Shown here piece after piece: positions 1-8,622 of a DNA stretch of 55,318 nucleotides. The stretch covers positions 1-55,318 of the forward strand of contig CAMEDD010000018.1 of assembly GCA_945913285.1 (NCBI GenBank), read 5' to 3'. The notes below the pieces were generated by a model. It was given only the letters and a program-made list of their open reading frames with translations, searched no databases and was not told the origin of the DNA. How positions within the stretch are numbered: the stretch's first letter is position 1; every line of letters begins with the position of its first letter. The DNA is from Candidatus Sulfopaludibacter sp. SbA3 (GTDB lineage Bacteria > Pseudomonadota > Alphaproteobacteria > Caulobacterales > Hyphomonadaceae). The translations under genes and the position numbers were made by a program.

Positions 1-785
<785 letters not shown>

Positions 786-828
786 CTACCGAAAGGTTAC
801 CGGGCGCTGGCGCGTCCTGCCGGAAAGA

Positions 829-1962
829 CTACAGGCCGAGCAGGAACTGGCCGTCCGGCGTCTCACGCGGCCGGAAGAGGTCTGTGCGGAGTTCCGGCCT
901 CTTGCGGTCGAGACCGGCGCGAGCTGCTGCCTTGTGAAAACGTTGGTTTATAAGGTCTGCCACCGGTCCTCTTCCCCGGCCGCGTTCGAACCAGCGCGGA
1001 TCGTAATCCTTGCCGCCGCGCATCTCGCGGATGAGGTTGATCACGCGCGCCGCCCGGTCCGGCACATGCTGGACGAGCCATTCATGGAACAGGTCCTTGA
1101 TCTCGAAGGGAAGCCGCAGGACGACATAGCCGGCTCCCGATGCGCCATAGGCCGACGCCGCCTCAAGCAGGGCTTCAATCTCGTGATCATTCAGTCCCGG
1201 AATGATCGGCGCGGTCATCACCGCCACGGGGATACCGGCCGCCGACAGCGCCCTCACTGTTTCCAGCCGGCGCTGCGGCGTGGCGGCCCGCGGCTCCATC
1301 TTGCGCGCGAGTGTGCGGTCCAGTGTGGTGATCGAGATGCCGACGCGCACAATGCCCTTCTGCGCCATCGGCGCGAGCACGTCGATGTCGCGCTGGATCA
1401 GCGCCGATTTGGTCAGCAGGCTGACGGGGTGATTATGGGCGGACAGGATTTCGAGCAGGCGGCGCGTCAGCTTCTGCTCGCGCTCCACCGGCTGGTAGGC
1501 ATCCGTATTCATGCCGAGCGCGATCGGCCGGGGCACATAGGCTGGGCGGTTCAACTCCCGGACCAGAAGTTCCGGCGCATTGGCCTTGCGGAAAATCCGG
1601 CTCTCGAAATCCAGCCCCGCCGAAAGGCCGGCCCAAGCATGCGTGGGGCGGGCGAAACAGTAAATGCAGCCATGCTCACAACCGCGATAGGGATTGACCG
1701 TGCGGTCAAAGCTGATGTCGGGCGACTTGTTAAAGGTGATAATCGTCTTGGCCGTGTCGTCCAGCAGCACCGTTTCGAGCGCCAGCGCGTCATCCTCGAT
1801 CGTGCTCCAGCCATCGTCGAACGGATTGTGCGTCTGCTTCTCGTATCGCCCGGCCTGGTTGGAGACCGCGCCGCGTCCCCGGTGCCCGAACCGCTCAGCG
1901 ACAGCGGCGGTATCGATCAGCGTGACGCGGCCTGATGTCTTCAGTTTCTGCTCGGTTCTCAT
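829..1962 (-). CDS. PA0069/Rv2578c-family radical SAM protein
   Basis: This 377-residue protein has the radical SAM iron-sulfur motif CX3CX2C in NPYRGCEHGCIYCFARPTH, placed after an N-terminal extension of about 90 residues. The layout is that of the PA0069 family, which is related to spore photoproduct lyase (SplB-like) but has no settled substrate. The conserved stretch GMNTDAYQPVER fits the same family. ATG at 1962 is chosen; the frame stays open to a TTG at 1998, which would add 12 unconvincing residues. It lies downstream of and divergent in function from ccrM, with 115 bp between them. Family assignment is confident, function is unknown. Confidence 0.85.
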   Translation of the reverse strand: MRTEQKLKTSGRVTLIDTAAVAERFGHRGRGAVSNQAGRYEKQTHNPFDDGWSTIEDDALALETVLLDDTAKTIITFNKSPDISFDRTVNPYRGCEHGCIYCFARPTHAWAGLSAGLDFESRIFRKANAPELLVRELNRPAYVPRPIALGMNTDAYQPVEREQKLTRRLLEILSAHNHPVSLLTKSALIQRDIDVLAPMAQKGIVRVGISITTLDRTLARKMEPRAATPQRRLETVRALSAAGIPVAVMTAPIIPGLNDHEIEALLEAASAYGASGAGYVVLRLPFEIKDLFHEWLVQHVPDRAARVINLIREMRGGKDYDPRWFERGRGRGPVADLINQRFHKAAARAGLDRKRPELRTDLFRPRETPDGQFLLGL

Positions 1963-2027
1963 GCGGTAAGACAAGCCACAGGAAAAAGAACAAAGCAAGA
2001 ACTTTGAGGCCCGATGATCTGGGGAAT

Positions 2028-2630
2028 TCAGCCCTGGCCGCGGACCCAGTCTTTCCAGTCGTCCGCCTCATCGATGTCGATCAGCTGATCGAGAAGGCCG
2101 ATCCGGCTGTGCGGCGGCAGGCGGCTCCAGACGTCTTCCATCGCATGCGGGCCGGACCAGCGGACACCTTTGAAGGGCGCCTCGATGCGCGGACGTTTGT
2201 GCAGGCCGAACAGCCAGAAACCGCCATCGCGCGCCGGTCCGAACACCGCGCCCGACCGCCTGAGCCGAGACACGGCGTCCCGAAGGCGCTTCGGGGTCAC
2301 GTCAGGTGCATCAGCGCCGATAAAGAGGACGGGTCCGAGCGGCGCTTCGCGAAAGCCGCGTCCGAGACGCTGGGTCAGCCCGCCCTGCCCTTGCGGCTTG
2401 AGATCGAAACCCGCGAACACATGCCGGGCCCCATTTGTGAGGCGTGCGCTGTCGGGCGCGATATAAACAATGACGCGGCATCCGCTGGCGCGGGCCGCCT
2501 TGAGGGTTCGGGCGAGCGTGAAGGTGGCGATCCGGCGCGCCTCGGCCTTTCCGAGCCCGGCGGCCAGGCGCGTCTTCGACAGGCCGATCCGGGGCGGCTT
2601 GGCAAAGACTAGCAAAGTTGCAGGTCGCAT
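2028..2630 (-). CDS. TIGR04282-family (DUF2064) glycosyltransferase
   Basis: The 200-residue product begins with a nucleotide-sugar-binding pattern, AKPPRIGLSKTRLAAGLG, typical of DUF2064/TIGR04282 GT-A-type transferases. It continues with FIGADAPDVTP (the metal-binding acidic region) and GPARDGGFWLFGL, both characteristic of the family. TIGR04282 proteins are often paired with TIGR04283 glycosyltransferases and have been linked by context to arsenosugar synthesis. A TIGR04283-like gene is indeed close by (3237-3920), with one lipoprotein gene between them on the opposite strand. No arsenic gene is visible here, so that role stays unproven. The fold assignment is firm; the substrate is unknown. 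Confidence 0.85.
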   Translation of the reverse strand: MRPATLLVFAKPPRIGLSKTRLAAGLGKAEARRIATFTLARTLKAARASGCRVIVYIAPDSARLTNGARHVFAGFDLKPQGQGGLTQRLGRGFREAPLGPVLFIGADAPDVTPKRLRDAVSRLRRSGAVFGPARDGGFWLFGLHKRPRIEAPFKGVRWSGPHAMEDVWSRLPPHSRIGLLDQLIDIDEADDWKDWVRGQG

Positions 2631-2709
2631 CAGTCGGGGCCTTGGATTTGCCGGAAAGAGGGCTCAACCTGACTGCCAGGTTTTGGAAACGCAAGGAGTT
2701 CAGACTGTT

Positions 2710-3240
2710 ATGAAGCCGCACATTCTGGTGATCCCGCTTCTGGCGTCCACGCTGCTCTCGGCCTGCTTCATGTCCGAGGAAGAACGTGTTGTGACCGGAA
2801 CGCTGTTTGCCCGCGGCCCGGTCGCCTTCTGCGGGCCTGAGGAGCCGGCGTGCCGGATGGGAGTTCCTTCCGGCGATGGCTATGTGCTGACGTTCGAAGA
2901 TGAGGAACCCGAGGAGGTCCGGGTCCGGTTTGAGCCCCTGATGGAGGTTGGCGGCGTGCCGGTTTATCTGGGCGAGGCCGAGCTTCGGGAAGACGGCGAG
3001 GTCGGCTGGGTCTACATGGTCGCGCGCCCCACCAACGCGGCGGTGGACGGCGCCCCGCGGTTCGAAATTGCCATGCCGGACTGCGCCGACTTGGGCGACG
3101 ATGACAGCCGGCGCTCCGGAATTGCGCGGGCCGATTCCAAATCCTGCACGGTGACGGACATCGCCGGGTTCCGGACATTCCTGAAAGAAACTTATGCGGA
3201 CGAGTTTGCCGACCCAGCCTGGTGGTCGGGCGAGCGCTAG
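2710..3240 (+). CDS. Hypothetical lipoprotein
   Basis: The 176-residue product has a lipoprotein signal peptide, MKPHILVIPLLASTLLSAC, with the lipidated cysteine at about residue 19. I do not recognise the mature part. It is acidic (for example FEDEEPEEVRVRFEPL) and has four further cysteines (about residues 38, 44, 121 and 143), which could form disulfides in the periplasm. It starts at ATG 2710, preceded by CAAGGAG. Longer upstream starts in this frame are antisense to the DUF2064 gene and were dropped. Its stop codon overlaps the convergent glycosyltransferase gene by 4 bp. Base composition resembles its neighbours. Confidence 0.75.
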   Translation: MKPHILVIPLLASTLLSACFMSEEERVVTGTLFARGPVAFCGPEEPACRMGVPSGDGYVLTFEDEEPEEVRVRFEPLMEVGGVPVYLGEAELREDGEVGWVYMVARPTNAAVDGAPRFEIAMPDCADLGDDDSRRSGIARADSKSCTVTDIAGFRTFLKETYADEFADPAWWSGER

Positions 3241-3920
3241 CGATAGGCTTTCGCCAGCGCTTCGGGACTTGCGCCGAGCAGGAACCGCGTCAGCAGCCAG
3301 GCATTGGACCAGGCGCGCTTGCGCCAGCCGTCTCGCTCATACTTGATTGCGGAGGTGCGCGCTTCGGCGTCGAGGATAACCAGCCGGCGCTTGCCGAGGG
3401 TGCGCGCGATCATCACGTCCTCCATCAGCGGCACATCGGGAAAGCCGCCGATCTCACTATACAGAGCGCGTGAAATCAGCAGGCCCTGATCGCCGTAGGG
3501 CAAGCCGAGCCAGCGGGCGCGGCGGTTGGCGCGCGCCTCCAGCCAGCGCGCCGCCGGAGCATCCGAGCGGAACTTGAGCTTGAAGGCTGCAGCAAGGCCG
3601 GGCCGCGTGCCCATGTGGGAGGCGGCGCGCTCCGGCCATTCGCGCGAGAGGGCGGTGTCTGCGTGCAGGAAAAGGAACCATTCTCCGCGAGCGGCGCCCG
3701 CCCCCGCTCGGAGCTGCTTGCCGCGCCCGGCGGCCGAACCGATGATCGTTGCGCCCGCTGATCCTGCAATCGCGCGGGTAGCATCGGCGGAGCCGCCATC
3801 GGCGACGATCACTTCACGGATCAATCCGGCTTCGAGGCCCGGCAGCAGGCTTTCCAGTGCAAGGGGCAGATCCGCAGCCGCATTGAGCGCCGGAATAATG
3901 ACGGACAAGGGCGCGGGCAT
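3237..3920 (-). CDS. TIGR04283-family glycosyltransferase 2
   Basis: This 227-residue GT2-fold enzyme starts MPAPLSVIIPALNAAADLPL, the usual nucleotide-sugar-binding beginning of the family. The metal-binding region is FLHADTALS (DXD-like), and LPYGDQGLLISRALYSEIGGF with PLMEDVMIARTLGKR follow, as in TIGR04283 transferases. No membrane anchor is apparent. It begins immediately after the uracil-DNA glycosylase stop codon (TGA then ATG with no gap on the minus strand), so the two are almost certainly co-transcribed. Its 3' end overlaps the convergent lipoprotein gene by 4 bp. The sugar donor and acceptor cannot be told from sequence. Confidence 0.85.
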   Translation of the reverse strand: MPAPLSVIIPALNAAADLPLALESLLPGLEAGLIREVIVADGGSADATRAIAGSAGATIIGSAAGRGKQLRAGAGAARGEWFLFLHADTALSREWPERAASHMGTRPGLAAAFKLKFRSDAPAARWLEARANRRARWLGLPYGDQGLLISRALYSEIGGFPDVPLMEDVMIARTLGKRRLVILDAEARTSAIKYERDGWRKRAWSNAWLLTRFLLGASPEALAKAYR

Positions 3921-4703
3921 TCAGCCGCCAAGCTCCGCGAGACGCTTCTCGATCAGCATCAGGTCGCGCCAGGCGCGGCTCTTGTCCTGCGGACGGCGCA
4001 GGAGATACGCCGGGTGGAGAACCGGGATGATGGGAACCTGGAAGCCGTCCGGCGTGGCGTAGGCGTATTCATTGCCGCGCAGCTTCATGATGCCGTCCTT
4101 GCTCGCGAGCAGGGACACAGCAGGCACGCCGCCGGCGGCGATGATCAGTTTCGGAGCCGTGAGTTCAATCATGCGGTCCACGAAGGGACGGCAGACGGCG
4201 AGTTCGTCGGTCTCGGGATTCCGGTTGCCGGGCGGGCGCCAGTAGTTGACGTTGGTGATAAAGGCATTCTCGGCGCGGGAGCGGCCGATGGCGGCGAGCA
4301 TCTTGTCGAGCAGCTGGCCGGCCTTTCCGACGAAGGGAAGGCCGCGCCGGTCTTCCTCGTCGCCCGGGCCCTCCCCGATGACCATCAGGCTCGCGCCTGC
4401 GATCCCGTGGGACACCACCGCCTGTTCGCAGGTGGCCTTGAGGGGGCTGCCCTCAAAGGTGCGGATGGCTTCCGCCAAAATGTCCAGCGACTGAGCCGCG
4501 CCTGCCTTCGCGCGTGCCTCGTCTGCCCAGTCAGATACCGTACGCGCGCCTTTGCGGACCGGGGCGCTGGTGGTTACACTTGTCGTTGGCTCAATCGCCC
4601 GCTGCGCGAGTTCCGGCTCCGGAGCGGCCTTCAGCATGGCATCCACCAGCGCCGTATCGACGCTCACGCCCATGTCCGTCCACCATTCGGTGAGCGCAGT
4701 CAT
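3921..4703 (-). CDS. Uracil-DNA glycosylase, family 4-like
   Basis: The 260-residue product removes uracil from DNA in base excision repair. Motif A appears as GEGPGDEEDRRGLPFVGKAG, followed by FITNVNYWRPPGNRNPETDE and motif B-like HPAYLLRRPQDKSRAW, all typical of family 4 and related alphaproteobacterial enzymes. Many family 4 members hold a 4Fe-4S cluster through four cysteines; only scattered cysteines are obvious here, so cluster presence is unsure. Start is set at ATG 4703 (MTALTEWW), with an alternative ATG at 4730. The downstream glycosyltransferase abuts its stop codon. Family is confident, the exact subfamily less so. Confidence 0.88.
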   Translation of the reverse strand: MTALTEWWTDMGVSVDTALVDAMLKAAPEPELAQRAIEPTTSVTTSAPVRKGARTVSDWADEARAKAGAAQSLDILAEAIRTFEGSPLKATCEQAVVSHGIAGASLMVIGEGPGDEEDRRGLPFVGKAGQLLDKMLAAIGRSRAENAFITNVNYWRPPGNRNPETDELAVCRPFVDRMIELTAPKLIIAAGGVPAVSLLASKDGIMKLRGNEYAYATPDGFQVPIIPVLHPAYLLRRPQDKSRAWRDLMLIEKRLAELGG

Positions 4704-4760
4704 GGGCACTCTTGACGCAGGGGCTGGCATTGCGGACGGGCTGGACCTTCAGGAAACACG

Positions 4761-4789
4761 TTGTAAGTGCTTATCCGGATAGAGATAAG
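4761..4789 (+). promoter_or_regulatory. Candidate promoter with palindrome ahead of the ETF-QO gene
   Basis: TTGTAA (4761-4766), a 17-bp spacer and GATAAG (4784-4789) form a plausible sigma-70-type promoter. The spacer holds the perfect 10-bp palindrome TATCCGGATA (4772-4781), which sits within a wider CTTATC-N8-GATAAG inverted repeat. A repressor bound there would block the promoter. No experimental support; regulator unknown. Confidence 0.4.
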
Positions 4790-4817
4790 ACGCATAGCGC
4801 AAACAAGGAGCTGACCT

Positions 4818-6497
4818 ATGGCCGACGCCCCCGAACGCGAGTCGATGGAATTCGATCTGGTGATCGTCGGCGGAGGCCCGGCCGGCCTGTCAGCCGCCAT
4901 CCGGTTCAAGCAACTGGCCAGCAAGGCGGGCACGGACCTGTCGGTCGTCGTCATCGAAAAAGGCGGCGAGATCGGCGCGCACATCCTGTCGGGTCTCGTG
5001 CTTGACCCGAAGGCGCTCGACGAACTGCTGCCGGATTGGCGCACGCGGTCTGACAGGCCGCTGACCACGGAAGTCAAAACCGACAGCTACAAGCTCCTCG
5101 GCGAAAACGGCTCGGCGGAAGTCGGCTGGGCCCCCTTCCCGCCGTTGATGAGCAACCATGGCTGCTTCATCGGCTCGCTGGCGAATGTCTGCCGCTGGCT
5201 GGGCGCTGAAGCCGAAAAGCTGGGCGTCGAAGTGTTCCCCGGCTTTGCCGCGTCAGAACTCGTTTACGATGACAAGGGCGCCGTCAAAGGCATCGTCGCG
5301 GGTGTCATGGGCATCAACAAGGAAGGCGAGCCTGGTCCGGATTACCAGCCGGGCATGGAACTTCTCGGCAAATATGTCCTGTTCGCCGAAGGCGCACGCG
5401 GTTCGCTGACCAAGGAGCTGATGGCGAAGTTCGGCCTCAACAAAGACAGCGATCCGCAGAAGTACGGCATCGGCCTCAAGGAAGTCTGGTCCGTGCCGGA
5501 AGAGATTTTCGAGGAAGGCCTCGTCCAGCACACGTTCGGCTGGCCCGTCATGGGCAAGAACGGTGACGGCGGCGGGTTCCTCTATCACTTCCGCGACAAT
5601 GGCGAGGCCTTCGTTTCGGTCGGCTACGTGGTCCACCTCAACTATAAGAACCCCTACCTTTCGCCCTACCACGAGTTCCAGCGCTACAAGCACCATGCGG
5701 ATGTCGTCCGCTACCTGAAGGCTGGCAAGCGGGTTGCCTATGGCGCGCGGGCGATCACCTCGGGCGGCGTCCAGTCGATCCCGCAGCTGTCATTCCCGGG
5801 CGGCGCGCTGATCGGCTGCTCGGCCGGGTTCGTGAACCTGCCACGCATCAAGGGCACCCACAACGCGATGAAGACCGGCATGCTGGCGGCTGAAGCTGCG
5901 TTCGAAGCCGTGTCGGCCGGCCGGCAGAGCGATGTGCTGGAGACCTATCCGGAAGCCGTTCGCGCTTCCTGGGTCTGGAAGGACCTGTCGCCGGTGCGCA
6001 ACATGAAGCCGCTGATGTCGAAGTTCGGCACCCTGCTCGGCGCCGCGATTGGCGTGCCCGACATGTGGATGCGCACGCTCGTGGGCTTCGGCTTCCTGCC
6101 GACGATGCACCACACCAAAACCGATGCGGAATCGCTGAAGCCCGCCAAGTATTTCAAGCCGATCGATTATCCGAAGCCGGATGGTGTGATCAGCTTCGAC
6201 AAACTCACCAACGTGTCGTTCACCAACACCTATCACGGCGAAGACCAGCCGGTCCACCTGAAGGTCGCCGACCTCGCGCTTCAGAAATCGTCCGAGCACG
6301 ACGTGTATGCAGGCCCCTCAGCGCGCTACTGCCCGGCCGGCGTTTATGAATGGGTGGGGTCCGGCGCGGATCTCAAGTTCCAGATCAACTCGCAAAACTG
6401 CATCCACTGCAAGACCTGCGACATCAAGGACCCCAACCAGAACATCAACTGGACGGTGCCTGAAGGTGGCGGCGGGCCGGCCTACCCGAACATGTAA
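4818..6497 (+). CDS. Electron transfer flavoprotein:ubiquinone oxidoreductase
   Basis: The 559-residue enzyme passes electrons from ETF, reduced by acyl-CoA dehydrogenases and similar enzymes, to ubiquinone at the inner membrane. An FAD-binding Rossmann motif, VIVGGGPAGLSAAIRF, stands at the N-terminus. The C-terminal 4Fe-4S domain is shown by RYCPAGVYEW and CIHCKTCDIKDPNQNINW. Length is typical of the family (about 550). ATG 4818 is preceded by AAGGAG at good distance. It is transcribed alone, divergently from the uracil-DNA glycosylase gene, with a palindrome-bearing promoter between them. The acyl-CoA synthetase and CoA-transferase genes near the window end would feed the same electron route, an inference from function only. 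Confidence 0.96.
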   Translation: MADAPERESMEFDLVIVGGGPAGLSAAIRFKQLASKAGTDLSVVVIEKGGEIGAHILSGLVLDPKALDELLPDWRTRSDRPLTTEVKTDSYKLLGENGSAEVGWAPFPPLMSNHGCFIGSLANVCRWLGAEAEKLGVEVFPGFAASELVYDDKGAVKGIVAGVMGINKEGEPGPDYQPGMELLGKYVLFAEGARGSLTKELMAKFGLNKDSDPQKYGIGLKEVWSVPEEIFEEGLVQHTFGWPVMGKNGDGGGFLYHFRDNGEAFVSVGYVVHLNYKNPYLSPYHEFQRYKHHADVVRYLKAGKRVAYGARAITSGGVQSIPQLSFPGGALIGCSAGFVNLPRIKGTHNAMKTGMLAAEAAFEAVSAGRQSDVLETYPEAVRASWVWKDLSPVRNMKPLMSKFGTLLGAAIGVPDMWMRTLVGFGFLPTMHHTKTDAESLKPAKYFKPIDYPKPDGVISFDKLTNVSFTNTYHGEDQPVHLKVADLALQKSSEHDVYAGPSARYCPAGVYEWVGSGADLKFQINSQNCIHCKTCDIKDPNQNINWTVPEGGGGPAYPNM

Positions 6498-6600
6498 TCC
6501 CGGCCGCTCTTCGCAGCCAACTCTGCGTGATGAACACACCGGCGCCTTGCTCTTGACGCAAGGGACTGCTTCATTTGCGTAACAGTCATCTGGAGCCTTT

Positions 6601-8493
6601 GTGTCGATGTCCCTGAAACATTCCGTGATCGCGTCCGGGTTCTTGCTTGCGCTCATGGGATGCACGAGTTTGCCCGCAGGATGGGCCAGGCTGACTGAGG
6701 CCGCTGCAGAAACGGCGCAGCCCAGACTGTCGAAACAGGCCAAATCAACCGCCATTCGCGGGGCCAGGTACGCGCTGCCGTCTGAAGCGCTGAAAGCCGG
6801 GGATACGGCCGGTTTCCTTAAACTGATCGCAGACCTCCCGGCGAGCGAACGGGCAGAAGACCGGTTTTTGGATGCCTATCTGGCGCTCGACCGGGCGGCG
6901 GCGGGCGACATGAAAGGCGCGCGCGCTTATCTCGGGATCACAGGTGACGAGGCGGCCGACCTTGAACAGCCAGGCTTCTATCTCTGGCTCGACGCCTGGC
7001 TCCTCGCACTCGAAGGCAAGACGGACGAAGCGATCAACCGCCACCGCGAAGTGGCCGGCGGCATGCCGGGGATCACCGGGGACCTCTCGCTTGCGGCGAT
7101 GCTCGAAGCGGCAGGGCGCAACGACGAGGCCGTCGCCGTCTATGAAGCGCTGACACCAGAAAACATTCAGGCCCCGGAACATGAGTTTGACCCGCAAGGG
7201 ATCGTGTTTGCGCATGTCAGTACGGTGATCGTGCGCCATTCTCTGCTGCTACAGCGCATGGGGCGCGTCGAGGAGTCCCAGCTGGTTTACCAGCAGCTTG
7301 CGAATGCGCAGCCCGAAGAGGCGACCAGCTATGCGGCCGCTATCGACAGTCTCGAAACCGGCAAGAACCTCGACAACGAGGCGCCAACCGTCCGGTCAGA
7401 ATTCGCGATGGCGTTGTCGGATGTATCCTACGCCATGCAGCAGCAGCGCTACATCCAGACCATGATGATCGGCGGGGATATCGAAGGTTTCGATGACAAG
7501 AGAACAGCGTTCGACCTGTCGATCCTGCTGATGGATCCCGAAAACGAGAATGTCCGCAGCGGCGTCATCGACGCCCTCTACGAAGAAGCGCTCTACGCCG
7601 GCGCGGCGCACGTGGCGCAAACGGCGCCGAAACCGTCGCCTTCGCTTGAGATCTCGGCGGCTCAGGCCCTGCTGATGGATGGCGACGAGGCCGGGGCCCG
7701 CAAGGCGATCGACGTCGCACTCAGGATCAGCACCGAGACGGAAAAGCTCTCGACCATCTATGGCGCGCTGCAGTTGCGAGCTTTGCTGAATGACAAGGAC
7801 GCCGCTTATGCACTGGTGCCTGAGCTGATGAAGCTCGCCGAGAACCCGGCGGAGCAGGCTGCAGCGCACGGCGCGGCCAGCTCGGTTTTCCTGCATTTCG
7901 GCGACGCCAAACAAGCGGCCGATCATGCAAAGGATGCGCGGCGTCTCGACGACACGCATGATCGCCGGATGGTGCTGGCCGATGCACTGGGTCGCTCAGG
8001 CGAGATCAACGAAGCGCTTAGCATCCTCCGGGCGGAGCGGCTGGCCCGCCCAAATGATCCTTACACATTGAATTCCCTCGGCTATTTCCTCATCACGCGT
8101 ACAGACAATTATGAGGAAGGCTACAAGGTACTCGCCCGCGCGATGCTGCTCGCCGAATCGGACCCCTATATCGCCGACTCACTCGGCTGGGCGCTGTTCC
8201 AGCTCGGTGACTTGGAGCGCGCCAAGGGGCTGATCGAAAGCGCCCGCGATGAACTGCTGCCCCGGAGCCACTGGGAAATCGAGGAGCATCTGGGCGACAT
8301 TTACTGGCATGAAGACCGCAAGGACGAGGCCCGCACGGCCTGGACCACGGCGCTCGAAAACTATCCGCCGAACGCCGACAAGGACCGGATCGCCGCCAAG
8401 CTGAAGGAGGGCCTGACGACCCCGCGCCCTGAAAAGCGGCCGCTTCCGGCAATCTCTCTGGAAGACCTCGAGGTTGAACGTCAGGACATCTGA
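6601..8493 (+). CDS. TPR-repeat lipoprotein
   Basis: The 630-residue product has a lipoprotein signal, ending LLALMGC with the lipidated cysteine near residue 21, and then a mostly alpha-helical, alanine-rich body with tetratricopeptide-like repeats. The clearest are near the C-terminus, for example RPNDPYTLNSLGYFLITRTD and SDPYIADSLGWALFQLGDLE. Similar proteins are common in alphaproteobacteria and probably act as periplasmic scaffolds; no partner is known. GTG 6601 is used, but ATG 6607 is equally possible. A weak TTGACG promoter element lies at 6553. The PBP1A gene follows on the same strand after 129 bp. Confidence 0.8.
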   Translation: MSMSLKHSVIASGFLLALMGCTSLPAGWARLTEAAAETAQPRLSKQAKSTAIRGARYALPSEALKAGDTAGFLKLIADLPASERAEDRFLDAYLALDRAAAGDMKGARAYLGITGDEAADLEQPGFYLWLDAWLLALEGKTDEAINRHREVAGGMPGITGDLSLAAMLEAAGRNDEAVAVYEALTPENIQAPEHEFDPQGIVFAHVSTVIVRHSLLLQRMGRVEESQLVYQQLANAQPEEATSYAAAIDSLETGKNLDNEAPTVRSEFAMALSDVSYAMQQQRYIQTMMIGGDIEGFDDKRTAFDLSILLMDPENENVRSGVIDALYEEALYAGAAHVAQTAPKPSPSLEISAAQALLMDGDEAGARKAIDVALRISTETEKLSTIYGALQLRALLNDKDAAYALVPELMKLAENPAEQAAAHGAASSVFLHFGDAKQAADHAKDARRLDDTHDRRMVLADALGRSGEINEALSILRAERLARPNDPYTLNSLGYFLITRTDNYEEGYKVLARAMLLAESDPYIADSLGWALFQLGDLERAKGLIESARDELLPRSHWEIEEHLGDIYWHEDRKDEARTAWTTALENYPPNADKDRIAAKLKEGLTTPRPEKRPLPAISLEDLEVERQDI

Positions 8494-8622
8494 CATCGCC
8501 CCCTGTTGTGACCCGGCGGCGCGCCATAGTATCGCCGGAAACAGGTGCGACGTCGTCGCAAAGCCCGGTTTTTGCGGGCAAACATGGCTTAAGACGTTCG
8601 AATCACCGCATAGGGTTAGCTG

